This document shows, piece by piece, positions 8,601 to 21,300 of a stretch of DNA of 64,000 nt; within the stretch, counting starts at the first letter, position 1, and each line of letters begins with the position of its first letter. Source of the stretch: Liolophura sinensis. Its lineage: Eukaryota; Mollusca; Polyplacophora; Chitonida; Chitonidae. The DNA lies in NCBI RefSeq assembly GCF_032854445.1, contig NC_088296.1, forward strand, positions 13,244,706 to 13,308,705, given 5' to 3'. The notes beneath the pieces are model-generated. The model was not told where the DNA came from. It saw nothing but the letters and a program-made list of their open reading frames with translations, and did not search any database. The translations under genes and the position numbers were made by a program.

Positions 8601-10040
8601 CAGACTTTTTGTCGCATGACATTGGTGATTCACACAAGCCACAACATGGTGAAATGATTTACGTGTATCATATACACCGAAGACTGGTCGCTTCAATATT
8701 AAACAATCCGCTAAAAGCAACGTGCAGTTGATTAGGCCAGAACACCTCAAATCTTTAGTCCAAGGCTACTTTAATAACACAGCAATTGTTTTACCTCCAA
8801 GTGCAAACCTAACGTCCTGACGTAAATGTACTCGGATTTCACAGCGTTTATACATGGGCAACATAGCATATCTGACAGCGTCTGTTCTAAACAAGATAAT
8901 TTCACACTAAAACCCACTATTAGAGTGCTAATCGATACGCACCGACTCAAGCAATCGGCAGGATTTGAAAAAAAAAGCAAATTTCATATGGTTTCTAACG
9001 AGTACAGACTGTTTCTGGACGCTCCATTCTGATGTCGTCAGTGTTTTAAGACAAACCAGAGCCAAAACCATCGGTTCGGAAAGCAATGCGGTTTGCACCA
9101 TTCGATTTTACGCCACAAACTACGTCGGATAGGGTCCTTTTGGAGCGCATTGAATCAATTTTACACCGCTTGCCTTTTTGTCGTATGACTTTGGTGACTT
9201 ACATAAGCTACAACATGGTGTAATGGCCATACATGTATCAGGTACAACGAGGCCTGGCCAGTTTAATATTGAACATTCCGCTGAAAGCAATGTGAAGTTG
9301 GATAGGCCAGAACCTCCCAAATCTTTACTTAAAGGCTACTTTACTGACCCCAGCAATTGTGTAACCTCTAGGTGGAAACCTAACGACCTCACATAAATGT
9401 GCTCGGATCCCACAGCATTTATACATGGGCAACATAGCATGTTTGACACCGTCTGTTCTGAACAAGATAATTTCACACTAAATCCCATAGTTAGGGTGGT
9501 AATTGATGCACACTAACTTAAGTAATCGGCACGAGTTGAAAAAATTCAAATTTCACATGGTTTCTAACGAAACAGACTGTTGCTAGGCACTCCATTCTGA
9601 TGTCATTAGAGGTTTAAGCCAAGCCACAGCTAAAACCATAGGTCGGAAAGCAATGCTGTTTGCACCCCGCAATTCCTCGTCACAAACTACGTCGGATAGG
9701 CTCCTTTTGGAGCGCATTTTGTCAATTCTGCACCGTTTGACTTTTTGTCGTATGACTTTGTTGATTTACATAAGCTACAACATGGTGTAGTGCCTTTATA
9801 TGTATCATGTACAACGAGGTCTGGCCGCTTCAATATTAAACATTCCGCTAAAAGCAAGGTGCAGTTCAGTAGGAAAAAATATCTCAAATATTTACTCCGA
9901 GGCTATTTTATTAACCCAGGAATTGTGTTATCTCCAAGTGGAAACCGTACCATCTGACGTACGTCGGATCCCTCAGCGTTACTACATGGGCAACATAGCA
10001 TATCTAGAACAGACTGTTCTAAACAAGAAGTTCGTTAACG

Positions 10041-10082
10041 TGCTAGAGCAGAGTAATGACCCAGGAGTCTCTCACCAGTGCG
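10041..10082 (+). mobile_element. SINE fragment at the satellite A to B junction
   Basis: About 40 bases (containing TAATGACCCAGGAGTCTCTC) match, in opposite orientation, the tRNA-proximal part of the SINE at 6663-6930 (there GAGAGACTCCTGGGTCATT). Satellite A ends immediately before it and satellite B starts immediately after it. No target duplication is visible. Confidence 0.6.
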
Positions 10083-11667
10083 ACTGGTCATTACTATATT
10101 AAACTTTTGGCTATAAGTTATGTGACGTTGGGAAGCCCACAAGACGTCAAATCTTCAGGCCAAGCCAATCCAACTCACCCAGCAACTGTTTTACTTCTAA
10201 GTCCAAGACAACCCCAATGTCTATATCTACTTGTAGAATAACAACAGCATTAGTTCTTAGAAAACACAAGGTACTTGATACAGTCTGCTCTAAAATATAC
10301 AATTTAACACTGACCCACATTAATGAGGTGCCAAAAGATGCGCAATTAGGCAAGACTTCGGCAGGTCATGAAAAATTCCAAATTTTTCTTTTTTCCAGTG
10401 AGTAAAAGCTTTTGCCAGTCACGTGATTATGACGTCAGTCAGGATTTAAACGTCACTACACCTAAAAGTATTCATCGGAAAGTGAGTTTGCGCCATTCGA
10501 TTTCTCGTCACAAAATATGTCGGATTCGCTCCTTTTCAAGAGCATTGGAACAATTGTTCTACTTATCGATTTTTGCCTGGTCTCTTTGCTTTTTAAAATC
10601 AGCTACAAGGTAGTATGTACCATCGCGACTGGTCAATACTATATTTAACTTTTGACTATAAGTTATGTGGTGTTTGGTAGCCCACAAGATGTCAAGTCGC
10701 TACGCCAAGCCCATCTAACTGACCCAGCAATTGTTTTACTTCAAAGTCCAAGACAAACCCATCGTCTATATCTACATGTAGAAAGGCAGCAGCATTTGTA
10801 TATGGAAAGCACAAGGTACTTGATACAGCCTGCTCTAAAATATACAATTTAACACTAAGCCACATCAATGAGGTGCCAAAAGATGCTGAATTAGGCCAAA
10901 CATTACCAGGTGTTGCAAATTGCAAATTGCAAACTTTTCTCGTTTCCAAGGCCTAAGAGCCGCTGCCAGGGACTTTATTATGACGTTAATCATGTTTTAA
11001 ACGTCGCTACAGCTAAGAGTATTGGTCAGAGAGCCATGCGGTTTCCTCCAATCGATTTCTCGTCACAAAATGAGTAGAATTCGCTTCTTTCCAAGAGCAT
11101 TACTATATTAAACTTTTGGCTATAAATTTTATGCGGTTCGGTAGACCAAAACATGTGAAGTCTTTAGGCCAAGCCCATCTAACTGACCCAGCAATTGTTT
11201 TACCTCTAAGTCCAAGACAACCCAATGTCTATATCTACATTTAGAAAAACAACAGCATTTGTATATAGAAAACACAAGGTACTTGATACAGTCTACTCTA
11301 AAAATTACAATTCAACACTGACCCACGTTAATAAAGTCCCAAAAGATGCGGAATTACGCAAGGCATCGGCAGGTGATGAAAAATTGCAAATATTTCTCGT
11401 TTCCAAGGAGTAAGAGCCGTTCCCAGGCACGTGATTATGACAGTCATTTTTAAAACGTCGCTACAGCTAAAAGTATCGGTCGGACAGCAATGCGGTTTGC
11501 ACCAATCGATTACTCTTCACAAAATACGTCGGATTAGGTTCTTTCCAAGAGCATTGGAACAATTTTTCTACTTTTGGATTTCTGCCTGGTCTGTTTGCTT
11601 ATTGAAATCAGCTATAATTGCGCAAATGGCCACTATTATATTGAACTTTTGGCTCTAAGTTATGTGC
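10083..11667 (+). repeat. Satellite B, three diverged units outside the main array
   Basis: Units start with GCGACTGGTCATTACTATATT at 10,080 and a slightly changed copy at about 10,627; a third starts, after an internal deletion of roughly 100 bp, near 11,098 with CATTACTATATTAAACTTTT. They share GACGTCAAATC, ACAAGGTACTTGATACAGTC, AACACTGACCCACAT and the CACGTG box (at about 10,421 and 11,427) with the main array. At about 11,667 the sequence switches to satellite A in the opposite orientation. Confidence 0.8.
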
Positions 11668-12037
11668 CCGTCGATCATGGCACATGTAATGGCACTCGAC
11701 CATGTTGTAGCTTATGTAAATAACCAATGTCATGAGACATAAAGTCAAACTGTGTAAAATTGAAAACATGCGGTTTAAACGGAGCCTATCCGACGTACTA
11801 TGTAAAGAGAAATCGAATAATTCAAACTACATTGCTCTCTGACCTATCGTCTTAGTGTGGCTTGGTTAAAAAACTCTGATGTTGTCGTATTGGTGTTCCC
11901 AATAACAGTCTGTACTCGTTAGAAACCATGTGAAATGTGAACTTATGGCCATTGCTTGAGTTTGTGCACATAGATTTGTACTTTAATTATGGGGTTTAGT
12001 GTGAAATAGTATAGTATATCTCAGATAAGTATACATG
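11668..12037 (-). repeat. Satellite A, inverted, partial unit
   Basis: Landmarks of satellite A appear as reverse complement: CATGGCACATGTAATGGCA, CATGTTGTAGCTTATGTAAAT, CTATCCGACGTA, AACAGTCTGTACTCGTTAG and AATTATGGGGTTTAGTGTGAAA. Confidence 0.8.
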
Positions 12038-13160
12038 TACTTTTAGTTTTTCTCATGTGCAAAATTTTCCCCTGTAAATAGCAGGTGTCCTGCACGTTAC
12101 ATACTACAACGTTACATACTATACATTTACACGAGACATTTAGCATTTATTCTCGTGCACGACATGCTTCTGGCGTCACAGCGTTTGTTATGAAACGCTG
12201 TGTTCATAAAATAAAACATTCGTTGCTCACTTTAGTTTATTCACTCTGTAAGTGGTACGTAGCTTTAAATTCAGCAGTAAAGATAGAGTTAAAATCATGG
12301 AAGAGGTCAAAAAGAAAAAAACAAACCGGACAACACCTTAGAAACAAATCCAGCTACGTGGTGTTCAGAAATTTTTCGGCGACATTAACGGAAGGTTCAA
12401 CTCAATCCTCCGCAAGATTGACAAAAACGATTGATTTTGTTTCTTTGACTCATGTTAACGTACATGTAAATTACTTGTATATGGAAATACGATAATGTCG
12501 TAAAGAGCTATTGAAATAACTGGTTACCTATATGTTGCCTAACAGGTTTCTGTGGTCATATTCTCTGGACTTGGCTTTCTATGTAAAATTAAATAAAACA
12601 ATAATTATTGGACATCAAAGATGGCGTTGTAGGACTCATCTAAGCCCAACTGACATAATGCCTGCTTGGTCATCACCCGCCGCTATTCGCTTTTGCACAT
12701 ACATAAAAAGGTATGACCACCGATACCAACAGATAATTGTGTGACATGACAAGCTATTCTATGAGACAATCCAGAAGCTAGAAAACACGTGAAAAGAAAA
12801 AGACGTCCCCCCACCCACCCCCCAACACCCAAATATTACACAGCACAATGCCTGTTGTCAAATCGATGTCAGCGGTATTGTATTCCTTGGATTTGTGTCA
12901 TTTTCAGCTTTCCAGATATCCTGGGTGTTTTTGTGTAGACACTTGCCGTATTTTGGAAAACAGCCTTTGGCGCTGTATGGCATGAAAAGGTATGACTGCC
13001 GATACCAACAGATAATTGTGTGACGTCATAAGCTATTCTAAAAGACAATCCGGAATTAGTAATACATAACCGTATGCTTCCCAGTTATCAGCGTACTTTT
13101 TTGTTCGGAAACACATTTTTGTGGTCATATTCTCTGGATTTGGTGCCTTTTTATGTAAAT
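12038..13160 (+). repeat. Element X, left (direct) copy
   Basis: This stretch matches, as an inverted copy, 16,485-17,935. Shared landmarks in order include GAAACGCTGTGTTCATAAA, TTCAGCAGTAAAGATAGAG, GACGGAAGGTTCAACTCAA (one base differs), GAGCTATTGAAATAACTGG, GGACATCAAAGATGGCG, CCGATACCAACAGATAATTG and CCTGTTGTCAAATCGATGTC. The 'GATACCAACAGATAATTG' block occurs twice within it (about 12,722 and 12,996), so it has an internal duplication. One open frame (12,085-12,495, 136 codons) has a basic Lys/Arg stretch but no recognised domain. I see no transposase, TIR or TSD; the element type is unknown. Confidence 0.6.
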
Positions 13161-13553
13161 CTCAAGCCGTCTGTTCTGAACAAGACAATTGTTCAATAAT
13201 TAAGGTACAAATCGATGGGCACCAACTCCAGCAATCGGCACAAGTTGACAAAAATTTCAAATTTCACATGGTTTCTAACGAGTACAGATTGTTGCGCTCT
13301 GTTATGACAACATCAGTGTTTTATACCAAGCTACAGGTAAAACTATAGGTTAGAGAGCAATGCTGTTTACACCATTCCATTTCTCGTTACAAACTACGTC
13401 GGACACGCTCGTCTAGGACCGCATGTTTTCAATTTTACACGGTTTTACTTTTTTCTTATGACTTTAGTGATTTACATAAGCTACAACATGGTGTGAGGCC
13501 ATTACATATGCCATGTACGACGAGGACTAGCAGGTTCTGTATCAGACATTCAG
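13161..13553 (+). repeat. Satellite A, direct partial unit (left arm of a fold-back)
   Basis: From CTGTTCTGAACAAGACAATT through TAGAGAGCAATGCTGTTT to GACGAGGACTAGCAGG and AGACATTCAGCT. It is followed after about 13 bases by the reverse complement of the same monomer segment. Confidence 0.8.
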
Positions 13554-13566
13554 CTTTTTAATTACA

Positions 13567-15085
13567 CCCGAATGTTTAATAATGAATACATGGCACATGT
13601 AATGGCATTGAGCAAAAAGTCAAACTGTGAAAATTGATGAAATACAGTCCAAGAGGAGCCAGTGCGACGTAGCTTGTGACGAGAAATCGAATGGTGCAGA
13701 CTGCATTCGTCTCCAACCTGTAGTTTTAGCTGTAGCTCGGTTTAAAACACTGATGATGTCATAATGGAGTGCCCTGCAATAGTCTGTATTCGTTAAAAAC
13801 CCTGTGAAATTTGAAATTTTTTTAACTTGTGCCGATTACTTAAATTGGTGCGCCTCGATTATTGTCCCATATATGGGGTGTTAGTTTGAAATTGTCTTCT
13901 GGTGAGCAGACGGTATCAGATATTCTGTCTTAACAAGGTAGAAACGTTGTGGGATCTGAGTACATGTTTGCACTTGGAGGTAAAACAATTGCTGGGTTAC
14001 TAAAATAGCCCTTTGGTAAAGATCTGAGACCTTCTGGCCTACCAAACTCCACATTGTTTACAGCCGAATGTTTAATAATGAACCAGTCTTCGTCGTACAT
14101 GTCCAATGTAATGGCATTGTACCATGTTGTAGCTTATGTAAATTACCAAAGTCTTGAGACAAAAGGTCAAACTGTAAAATTGCAAACATGTCGACCTAAA
14201 AAAAGCCTATCCGAAATGGTTGTGACGAGAAATCGAATGGCGCAAATCGTCTTGTTCTTCTGCCTATAGTTTTAGATATAGTTAAAAACTGATGATGTCA
14301 TAAGGAAACGCCAAGCAACAATATTTACTCGTTAGGAACGATGTGAAGTTTGAATTTTTTTCAACTTGTGGCGATTGGTTCATTTGGTGCGCATCGATTT
14401 GTATCTAAATTATGGGGTTTAGCGAAAAATTGTCTTCTTCAGAACAGGCGGCATCAGATATGCTCTAGTAAACATGTTGAACCCCTGTGGGATCTGAGTA
14501 TGTGTGGCTTTTAGGTTCGAACTTGGAAGCAACACAATTGCTGGGTTACTAAGAAGACCTGGGGTAAAGATTTGAGATGTTCTGGCCTACCGAACTGCAC
14601 ATTATTTACAGCCGAATGTTTAATAATAAATCGGCCAGTCCTCGTCGTACATGGCACATGTAATGGCATTGCACCATGATGTAGCTTATTACAGTCTCAA
14701 AGTCTTCACACGAAAAGTAAAACTATGTAAAATTAATAAAATGCGACCCAAGAGAAGCCTATCCGACGTAGCTTGTGACGAGAAATGGAAAGGTGCAAAC
14801 CGCATTGCTCTTCGACCTATAGTTTTAGCTGTAGCTCGGTTTAAAACCCCATGATGATGTCATAATGGAGTGCGCTGTGGGATCTGAGTACATGTTTGCG
14901 CTTGGAGGTAACACAATTGCTGCGTCACTAAAATAGCCTTGCGGTCAAGATTTGAGATGTTCTGGCCTACCAAACTGCATAATACTTACAGCGGAATGTT
15001 CCATTTTGAAAGGGCAAGTCCTCGTCATGTATGGGACATGTAATGACATTGCACCATGTTGTAGTTCATGTCATCATCAAAGTCA
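13567..15085 (-). repeat. Satellite A, inverted, about three units
   Basis: Reverse-complement landmarks recur: CGAATGTTTAATAATGAA near 13,570, 14,068 and 14,612; CATGTAATGGCATTG near 13,596, 14,107 and 14,658; GATGATGTCATAATGGAGTG near 13,752 and 14,853. Several units are truncated internally. Confidence 0.8.
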
Positions 15086-15192
15086 TGATATGACGTGATA
15101 AGCTATTCTATGACAGTCCAGAATTAGTATTACACAACCGTATGCTTCCAAGTTATAAGCTTATTTTTTTCTTTACCTATCTGTTGCCTCGC
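15086..15192 (+). repeat. Element X, internal fragment
   Basis: GATAAGCTATTCTATG, CCAGAATTAGTATTACACAACC, GTATGCTTCCAAGTTATAAG and CTTTACCTATCTGTTGCCT match the proximal end of the inverted element X copy at 16,500-16,640. Satellite A flanks it on both sides, in opposite orientations. Confidence 0.6.
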
Positions 15193-16480
15193 ACGGTAAA
15201 TCCTATAATTAAGGTACAAATCGATGCGCACCAACTCAAGCAATTGCCACGAATTAAAAAAAATTCAAATTTTACACGGCTTCTGACGAGTGCATACTGT
15301 TGCTGTGCACTCCATTATGACAACAGCAGTAAATTTAAACTCACCTACAGCTAACACTGTAGGTCGGAGAGGTATGCGGTTTGCGCCATTCGATTTCTCG
15401 TCACAACCTCGTAGGATAGTCTCAGTTTGGACCGCATGCATGCAACTTTACATTGTTTGACTTTTTGTCTGATAACTTTGGTGTTTTACATGAGCTAAAA
15501 CATGGTGTAATTGCATTACATGTGCCCAGTACGACGAGGACTGATCGGTTTAATATTAAACATTCCGCTGTAAGCAATGTGCACTTCGGTAGGCCAGAAC
15601 ATCTCAAATCTTTATCCAAAGTCTTTTTAGTAACCCAGCAATTGTGTTACCGTCAAGCGTAAAATTGGAAACTTGCGGACAAAAAGAGCCTACCCCACGT
15701 ATTTTGTGACGAGAAATCGAAAGGTACAAACCGCATTGCTTTCTTGTATACAGTTTCAGCTGTAGCTCGGTTTAAAACACTGATGATGTCATAATGGAGT
15801 GCCCAGCAACAGTCTGTACTCGTTAGAAACCATGTGAAGTTTGAAATTTTTTCAACTTGTGGCGATTGTATCAGTTGGTGCGCATCAGTTTGTACCCTAA
15901 TAATGAGTTTTAGCGTTAAATTGTCTTGTCGAGAACAGAGGGTGTGAGATATGCTATGTTACACATGTAGAATCGCTGCGGAATCTGTGTACATGTACAT
16001 GTGGACGTTATGTTTGCACTTGAAAGTAACACAATTGTTCGGTTACTAAAAAAGGCTAAAGACGTTCTAACCTTACTCACAGCGGGATGTTTAATATTGA
16101 ACCAGTCAGTCCTCGTCGTACATGGCACATGTAATGGCATTGCACCATCTTGTAGCTTGTGTAAATCACCAATGTCATGAGACATAAAGTCAAACTGTGC
16201 AAAATTGAAAACATGCAGTCCAAACGGAGCCTATCCGACGTACTATATAAAGAGAAATCGAATGATTTAAACCGCATTGCTCTCCGACCTATCGTCCTTA
16301 GCTGTAGCTTGGTTAAAAAACACTGATGTTGTCATATTGGTGTTCCCAATAACAGTCTGTACTCGTTAGAAACCATGTGAAATGTGAACTTATGGCCATT
16401 GCTTGAGTTGGTACCCATAGATTTGTACCTTAATTATGGGGTTTAGTGTGAAATTGTCTTGTTCAGAACAGACGGTATGA
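15193..16480. repeat. Satellite A, plus then minus orientation
   Basis: From 15,193 to about 15,655 satellite A is direct (CAAATCGATGCGCACCAACT ... CATCTCAAATCTTTATCC). At about 15,656 it flips without matching position in the monomer, and from there to 16,480 it is inverted (TTTTGTGACGAGAAATCG, GATGATGTCATAATGGAGTG, CATGTTTAAT-type landmarks). Confidence 0.75.
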
Positions 16481-16484
16481 GATT

Positions 16485-17935
16485 TACATGAAAAAGGCTA
16501 CAAATCCAGAGAGTATGACCACTGAAACGTGTTAGGCAACATATAGGTAAAGAAAAAAATACGCTTATAACTTGAAAGCATACGGCCATATAACACTAAT
16601 TCTGAATTGTCCTATAGAATAGCTTATCACCTCACACAATTATCTGTTGGTATCGGCCGTCATACCTTTTCATGTATGTGCAGAAACGAATAGCGGCCGG
16701 CGGTCACCTAGCGAGCATTAAGTGGGCTTAGATTAGCCATACAGTGCCAAAGGCTGTTCCCCATCTCTAGCTGTGTCAACAAGCGGCGCAGATTTATTCC
16801 CCCTGAAATTCTCTATACGGCATGTGTTTATACTGCATGATCGTATGATAAATATGTCAGTTTCAGTCGACGGCCTTCATGTGTAGCGTTATGTAATACA
16901 AAAAACATGACGCCAGTTCTCCAAATAAACACCCAGGCTATCTGGAAGGCTAAAAATGACATAATTCTAAGGAATACACCACCGCTGACATCGATTTGAC
17001 AACAGGCATTGCGTTGTTTTTATTCACGTGGTTTCTAGCTTCTGGATTGTCTTATAGAATAGCTTGTCATGTCAGACAATTATCTGTTGGTATCGGTAGT
17101 GATACCTTTTCATGTATGTGCAGAAGCAAATAGCAGCCGGTGATGACCCAGCAAGCATTATGGTCAGTGGGCTTAGATGAGCCCTACAACGCCATCTTTG
17201 ATGTCCAATAATTATTATTTTATTAAATTTTACATAGAAAAAGCACCAAGTCCAGAGAATATGACCACAGAAACGTGTTAGGGAACATTTAGGTAACCAG
17301 TTATTTCAATAGCTCTTTACGGCATTATCGTAAATATATTTCCATATACAAGTAATTTACATGTAGTTTTACATGAGTCAAAGAAACAAAAGCAATCTTA
17401 GTTTTACAGTCCACTCAATTATTTTTACTAAAAAAGAATGACCTGTATAATAATGGAGCCGAGCAATAAAATATAGGCCTACTTGCATTGTATTGAAATC
17501 AAGCCTATGACCCAAGGATAGTAAAGTTATAAACTTCACAGTTTATCAATGAGAACAATGAGTTTATAGATCTTTACAAATTACACAGCCTACCGATTGA
17601 CAACTATTCCCCATGCTCTGTTTTTGTCAATCTTGCAGAGGTTTGAGTTGAACCTTCCGTCAATGTCGCCGAATAATTCCTGGGCCGCACATTGCATGGC
17701 TTCTTTCCAAGATGGAGTCCAGCTTCCTTTTTCTTTTTGCCCTCTTCCCTGATTTTAACTCTATCTTTACTGCTGAATTTAAACCTACATGCGACCTACA
17801 GAGTGAATATATTGAAGTGAGCAACGTTTGTTTTATTTATGAACACAGCGTTTCATAGCAAACATGCACGACACCTGCTACTTACGGAAAAAAATTTTGC
17901 GCGTGAGAAAAACTCAAAGTACATGTATACTTCAT
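16485..17935 (-). repeat. Element X, right (inverted) copy
   Basis: This is the longer copy of element X, in the opposite orientation to 12,038-13,160, with about 3.3 kb between the two. It contains segments missing in the left copy, for example at 17,440-17,620 and around 16,750-16,900. Like the left copy it carries the CCGATACCAACAGATAATTG block more than once (reverse complement near 16,640 and 17,080). No complete gene is seen; the open frame at 17,853-18,086 crosses its edge and has no recognised domain. Confidence 0.6.
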
Positions 17936-18335
17936 ATCTGAGAAGACCATGTGACTTGCACAAGTTGCTGTTGTAGTTGAACCGATCATTCATCTGTTCA
18001 TTGTCAGCAGATATAAATTCAGCCCGTAAACCAAAAATGCACCAATAATCATCCGCCACAATGCCAAAAATAAGCAAATATGCCAAAAGGAAAACGATTG
18101 TTACGGTCGAGCATTCGTTTTAAAATGCAAGGGTGACGAAAACCGATCACCTGATTATTTAAACATCTTATTTAACCACATCATAGGTAAAAAATGATTA
18201 GCGTAATACAAAATCAGTAGCATATTACGTACGATATGTTTTCCGAAAGTGGCGCACAATTATCGTACGACATGTAGTACCATTATCGTATATGAGCCAT
18301 TATCGCACAGGTACGACATGTTTATAAAACTGGGC
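17936..18335. other. Unassigned 400-bp segment between element X and satellite A
   Basis: No satellite landmark and no gene. Three short copies of a (C)ATTATCG(TA/CA) motif with ACGACATGT-like neighbours lie near 18,255-18,330. It may be an extra part of element X present only on this side. Confidence 0.4.
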
Positions 18336-21300
18336 GCTAATACTGTCTGTTCTGAAGAAGACAATTGTGTTACTCCAAATGCAAACATAACGACCACGTA
18401 CCTGTATTCAGATCATGAAGCGATGCATTTGAAATACACGACATCTAATACTGTCTGGTCTGAACAAGACAAAATAATTATTGTTGTGCACCAACTCAAG
18501 CAATCGACTTAAGTTAAAAAAAAATTCAAACTTTACATTGTTTTTGACAAGTACAGACTATTGTTCGACACTCCTTTATGACATCATTACTTATTTTAAG
18601 CTAGAAACAACTAAAACAATAGGTCAGAGAATTATGCAGTTTAAAAACTTGCGATTTCTCCTCCTAAACCACCTCGGACAGGCTACTTTTGGACCGCATT
18701 TTTTTTTACTTTTTACAACGTTTGACTATTTATTTTATGACTTTGGTGATTTACATAAGCTACAGCTTGGTCCAATGCCATCCATGTTCCCTGTACGAAG
18801 AGAACTGACTGATTCAATATTAAACATTCAGCTGTAAGTAATGTGCACTTAGGTAGGCTAGAAAGGAGCCCATCCCACGTAGTTTGTGACGAGAAATAGA
18901 ATGGTGCAAACCGCATTGCTCTCCAATCTACAGTTTTAGCTGCAGTTTGGTTTTAAACACTGATGATGTCATAATGGAGTGCCCAGCAACAGTCTGTACG
19001 CTAAGAAAACTTTGAACATGTCCGACGTAATTTCTGTCGAGAAATTGTGAAAGCCACATTTTTTTTCTGACCTATAGTTTTACCTGAAGATCGACTGAAA
19101 ACATGATAACGTCATATGGAGTGTCCAGCAAAAATCTGTAATCATTAGAAACCGTATAAAATTTGAAATTGTTTGAACTTGTGGCGATTAAAGAAGTTAG
19201 TATCCATCGATTAGTACCGTGACTACATGGGTTAGTGTGAAATTGTTTCCTTTCAAATAGATGGAATCAGATATGCTATGTCTCACATGTATTTAACGCT
19301 GTGGGATCTAAGTACCTCTACAATGTGGTTGTTAGGTTTGCACTTGAAGGTAACACAATTGCTGATTAACAGAAAAAGCCCTCCGGTTAAGTCTTGAAAT
19401 GATCTGGCCTACCGAAGTGCACATTACTTACAGCGCAACGTTTAATACTGAAACGGGAAGTGTTCGTTGTACATGGGACGTGTAATGGCCTTGCACCATG
19501 TTGTAGCTGATGTAAATTACCAAGTCAAAAGAAAAAGTCAAAACAGTTTAAAATTGATAAACTGCGGTCAAAAGGGAAACTATCTGACGTAGTTTGTGAC
19601 GAAAATTGAAAGACAAGAATAGAAACCGTGTAGGACTAAAAACACGCAGTCAAACAGACTATCCGACGTAGTTTGTCCCGAGAATTTGAATGGTGTAAAC
19701 CGCATTGCTCTGGGACAAAAAGGTTTTGCTCTACCTTGGTTAGAAACATTGATGATGTTATAATGTAGTGCCCAGTAACAGTTTTTACCCGTTAGAAACC
19801 ATGTAAAATGGAAATTTTTTAAACTTTTGGCAATTACTTCAGGTAGTGCACATCAATTTTAGCCCAGTTGGGTTTACCGTGGAATTTTGCTTGAGATGTG
19901 TCCTACTTAGCTGGTTAATACCTTAAAGTTAATGTAAAATCGTTTAAATTTCAACCAGGGAATCTTCATAGTACGTGAAATGTACATCACCAAAGTCAAC
20001 AGACATAGAAGAAACTGTGTAGGATTTAAAATAAGCAGTTCAAAAAAAAATTATCTGACGTTGTTTATAATAAAAATTTGAATAGTGCAAACAACATTGC
20101 TCTTCCACGTACAGTTCTACCTGTAGGGTGGTTTGTAACATTAATAATGTCATAATGGAGTGCCCAGTACAAGTCTGTACTTATTAGAAACCATGCGCCT
20201 ATGTACATCACCATATTCAATAGACATAGAAAGAAACTGTGTAGAATTAAGTAGACGCAGTTCAAAAAGATAACATCCGACGTAGTTTGTGACGAAAATT
20301 TGAATGGTGCAAACTACATAAATCTTCATACATTTCTACCTGCAGGGTGGTTTATATCATTAATAATGTCATAATGGAGTGCCCAACACAAGTCTGTACT
20401 TGTTACAAACAATGTAAATGTGAAATTTTTTGTAACTTGTCACGATTGGTTTAACCTTTGAGCATCGATTTGTACCTTAGTTGTCGGGTTCAGTGTAAAA
20501 TTGTCTTGTTCAGCACAGACGTTATCAGATAAGCTATGTTACACATGTAGAAACATTGCAGGGTTTGAGTATATGTACATTGAAGTTATTGTATTGCTTT
20601 TGTACGTACAGTTCCACATGTAGGGTGGTTTATAACATTGATAACCCTGTCAAATGTGAAATTTTATTAACTGGACACGATTGCATTAGCTGTTGAGCAT
20701 CGACTTGTACCTTAATTATCGGGTTCAGTGTAAACTTCTCTTGTTCAGAACCGACGGTATCGGATATGCTATGTTACACATGTAAAAACGCTGCGGGATT
20801 TGACTTTATGTACATGGTGACGTTATATTTGCACTCTGAGGTAACAGAGCATTGGGTTTTGGATTTTGTGGCCTACCGAACTGCACAATACTAACACGGG
20901 ATGTTAAATATTAAACCGTCCAGTCTTCTGTCGTCGTACATGTTTTATGTCATTGCACCAGGCTGTAGCATTTGTAAATCACGAAATTCATGAGACAAAG
21001 AGTCAAGCTGTGTTAAATTCAAAACATGCTTTCGAAAAGGAGCCTTTCTAATGCAGTTTGTGACGAGAAATCGAACGGGGAAAACTGTATTTTACTCTAT
21101 TTCAGCTGTAGCTTGCTTGAAAACATTGAAGATGTCTTAGTGGAATGCCCAGCAAATATCTATACTTGTTAGAAATGATTTAACATTTGAATTTTTTTCA
21201 TTTTGTGTCAATTCCTTTAGTTAGTGCACATCATTTTTTGCCCCAATGGGGTTTAGTGTAAAATTGGCCTAGCGAAGTGCACATTACTTACAGCGGAAAG

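Larger units (their letters stand above)
4128..10040 (+). repeat. Satellite A, diverged units of about 550 bp, plus orientation
   Basis: Successive units share ordered landmarks: GGTCGGAGAGCAATGC, then TACGTCG, ACATAAGCTACAACATG, CATGTACGACG, ATTAAACATTCCGCTG, CAGAACATCTCAAATC, CCACATGTACATG, CTAATCGATGC and ATGGTTTCTAACGAG. Clear copies run at about 4,810-5,580, 7,250-7,690, 8,600-9,150, 9,150-9,720 and 9,720-10,030. Units differ by many substitutions and indels and are broken by an LTR, a SINE and nested short repeats. The left edge abuts the Polinton ATPase fragment with no spacer. No gene is seen. This is the old edge of the satellite domain. Confidence 0.85.

Noticed and set aside
12085-12495. 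136-codon frame with a Lys/Arg-rich segment in element X
   Set aside because: The inverted copy at 17,300-17,930 does not keep the frame; stops and shifts differ, so it is not evidently a conserved protein.
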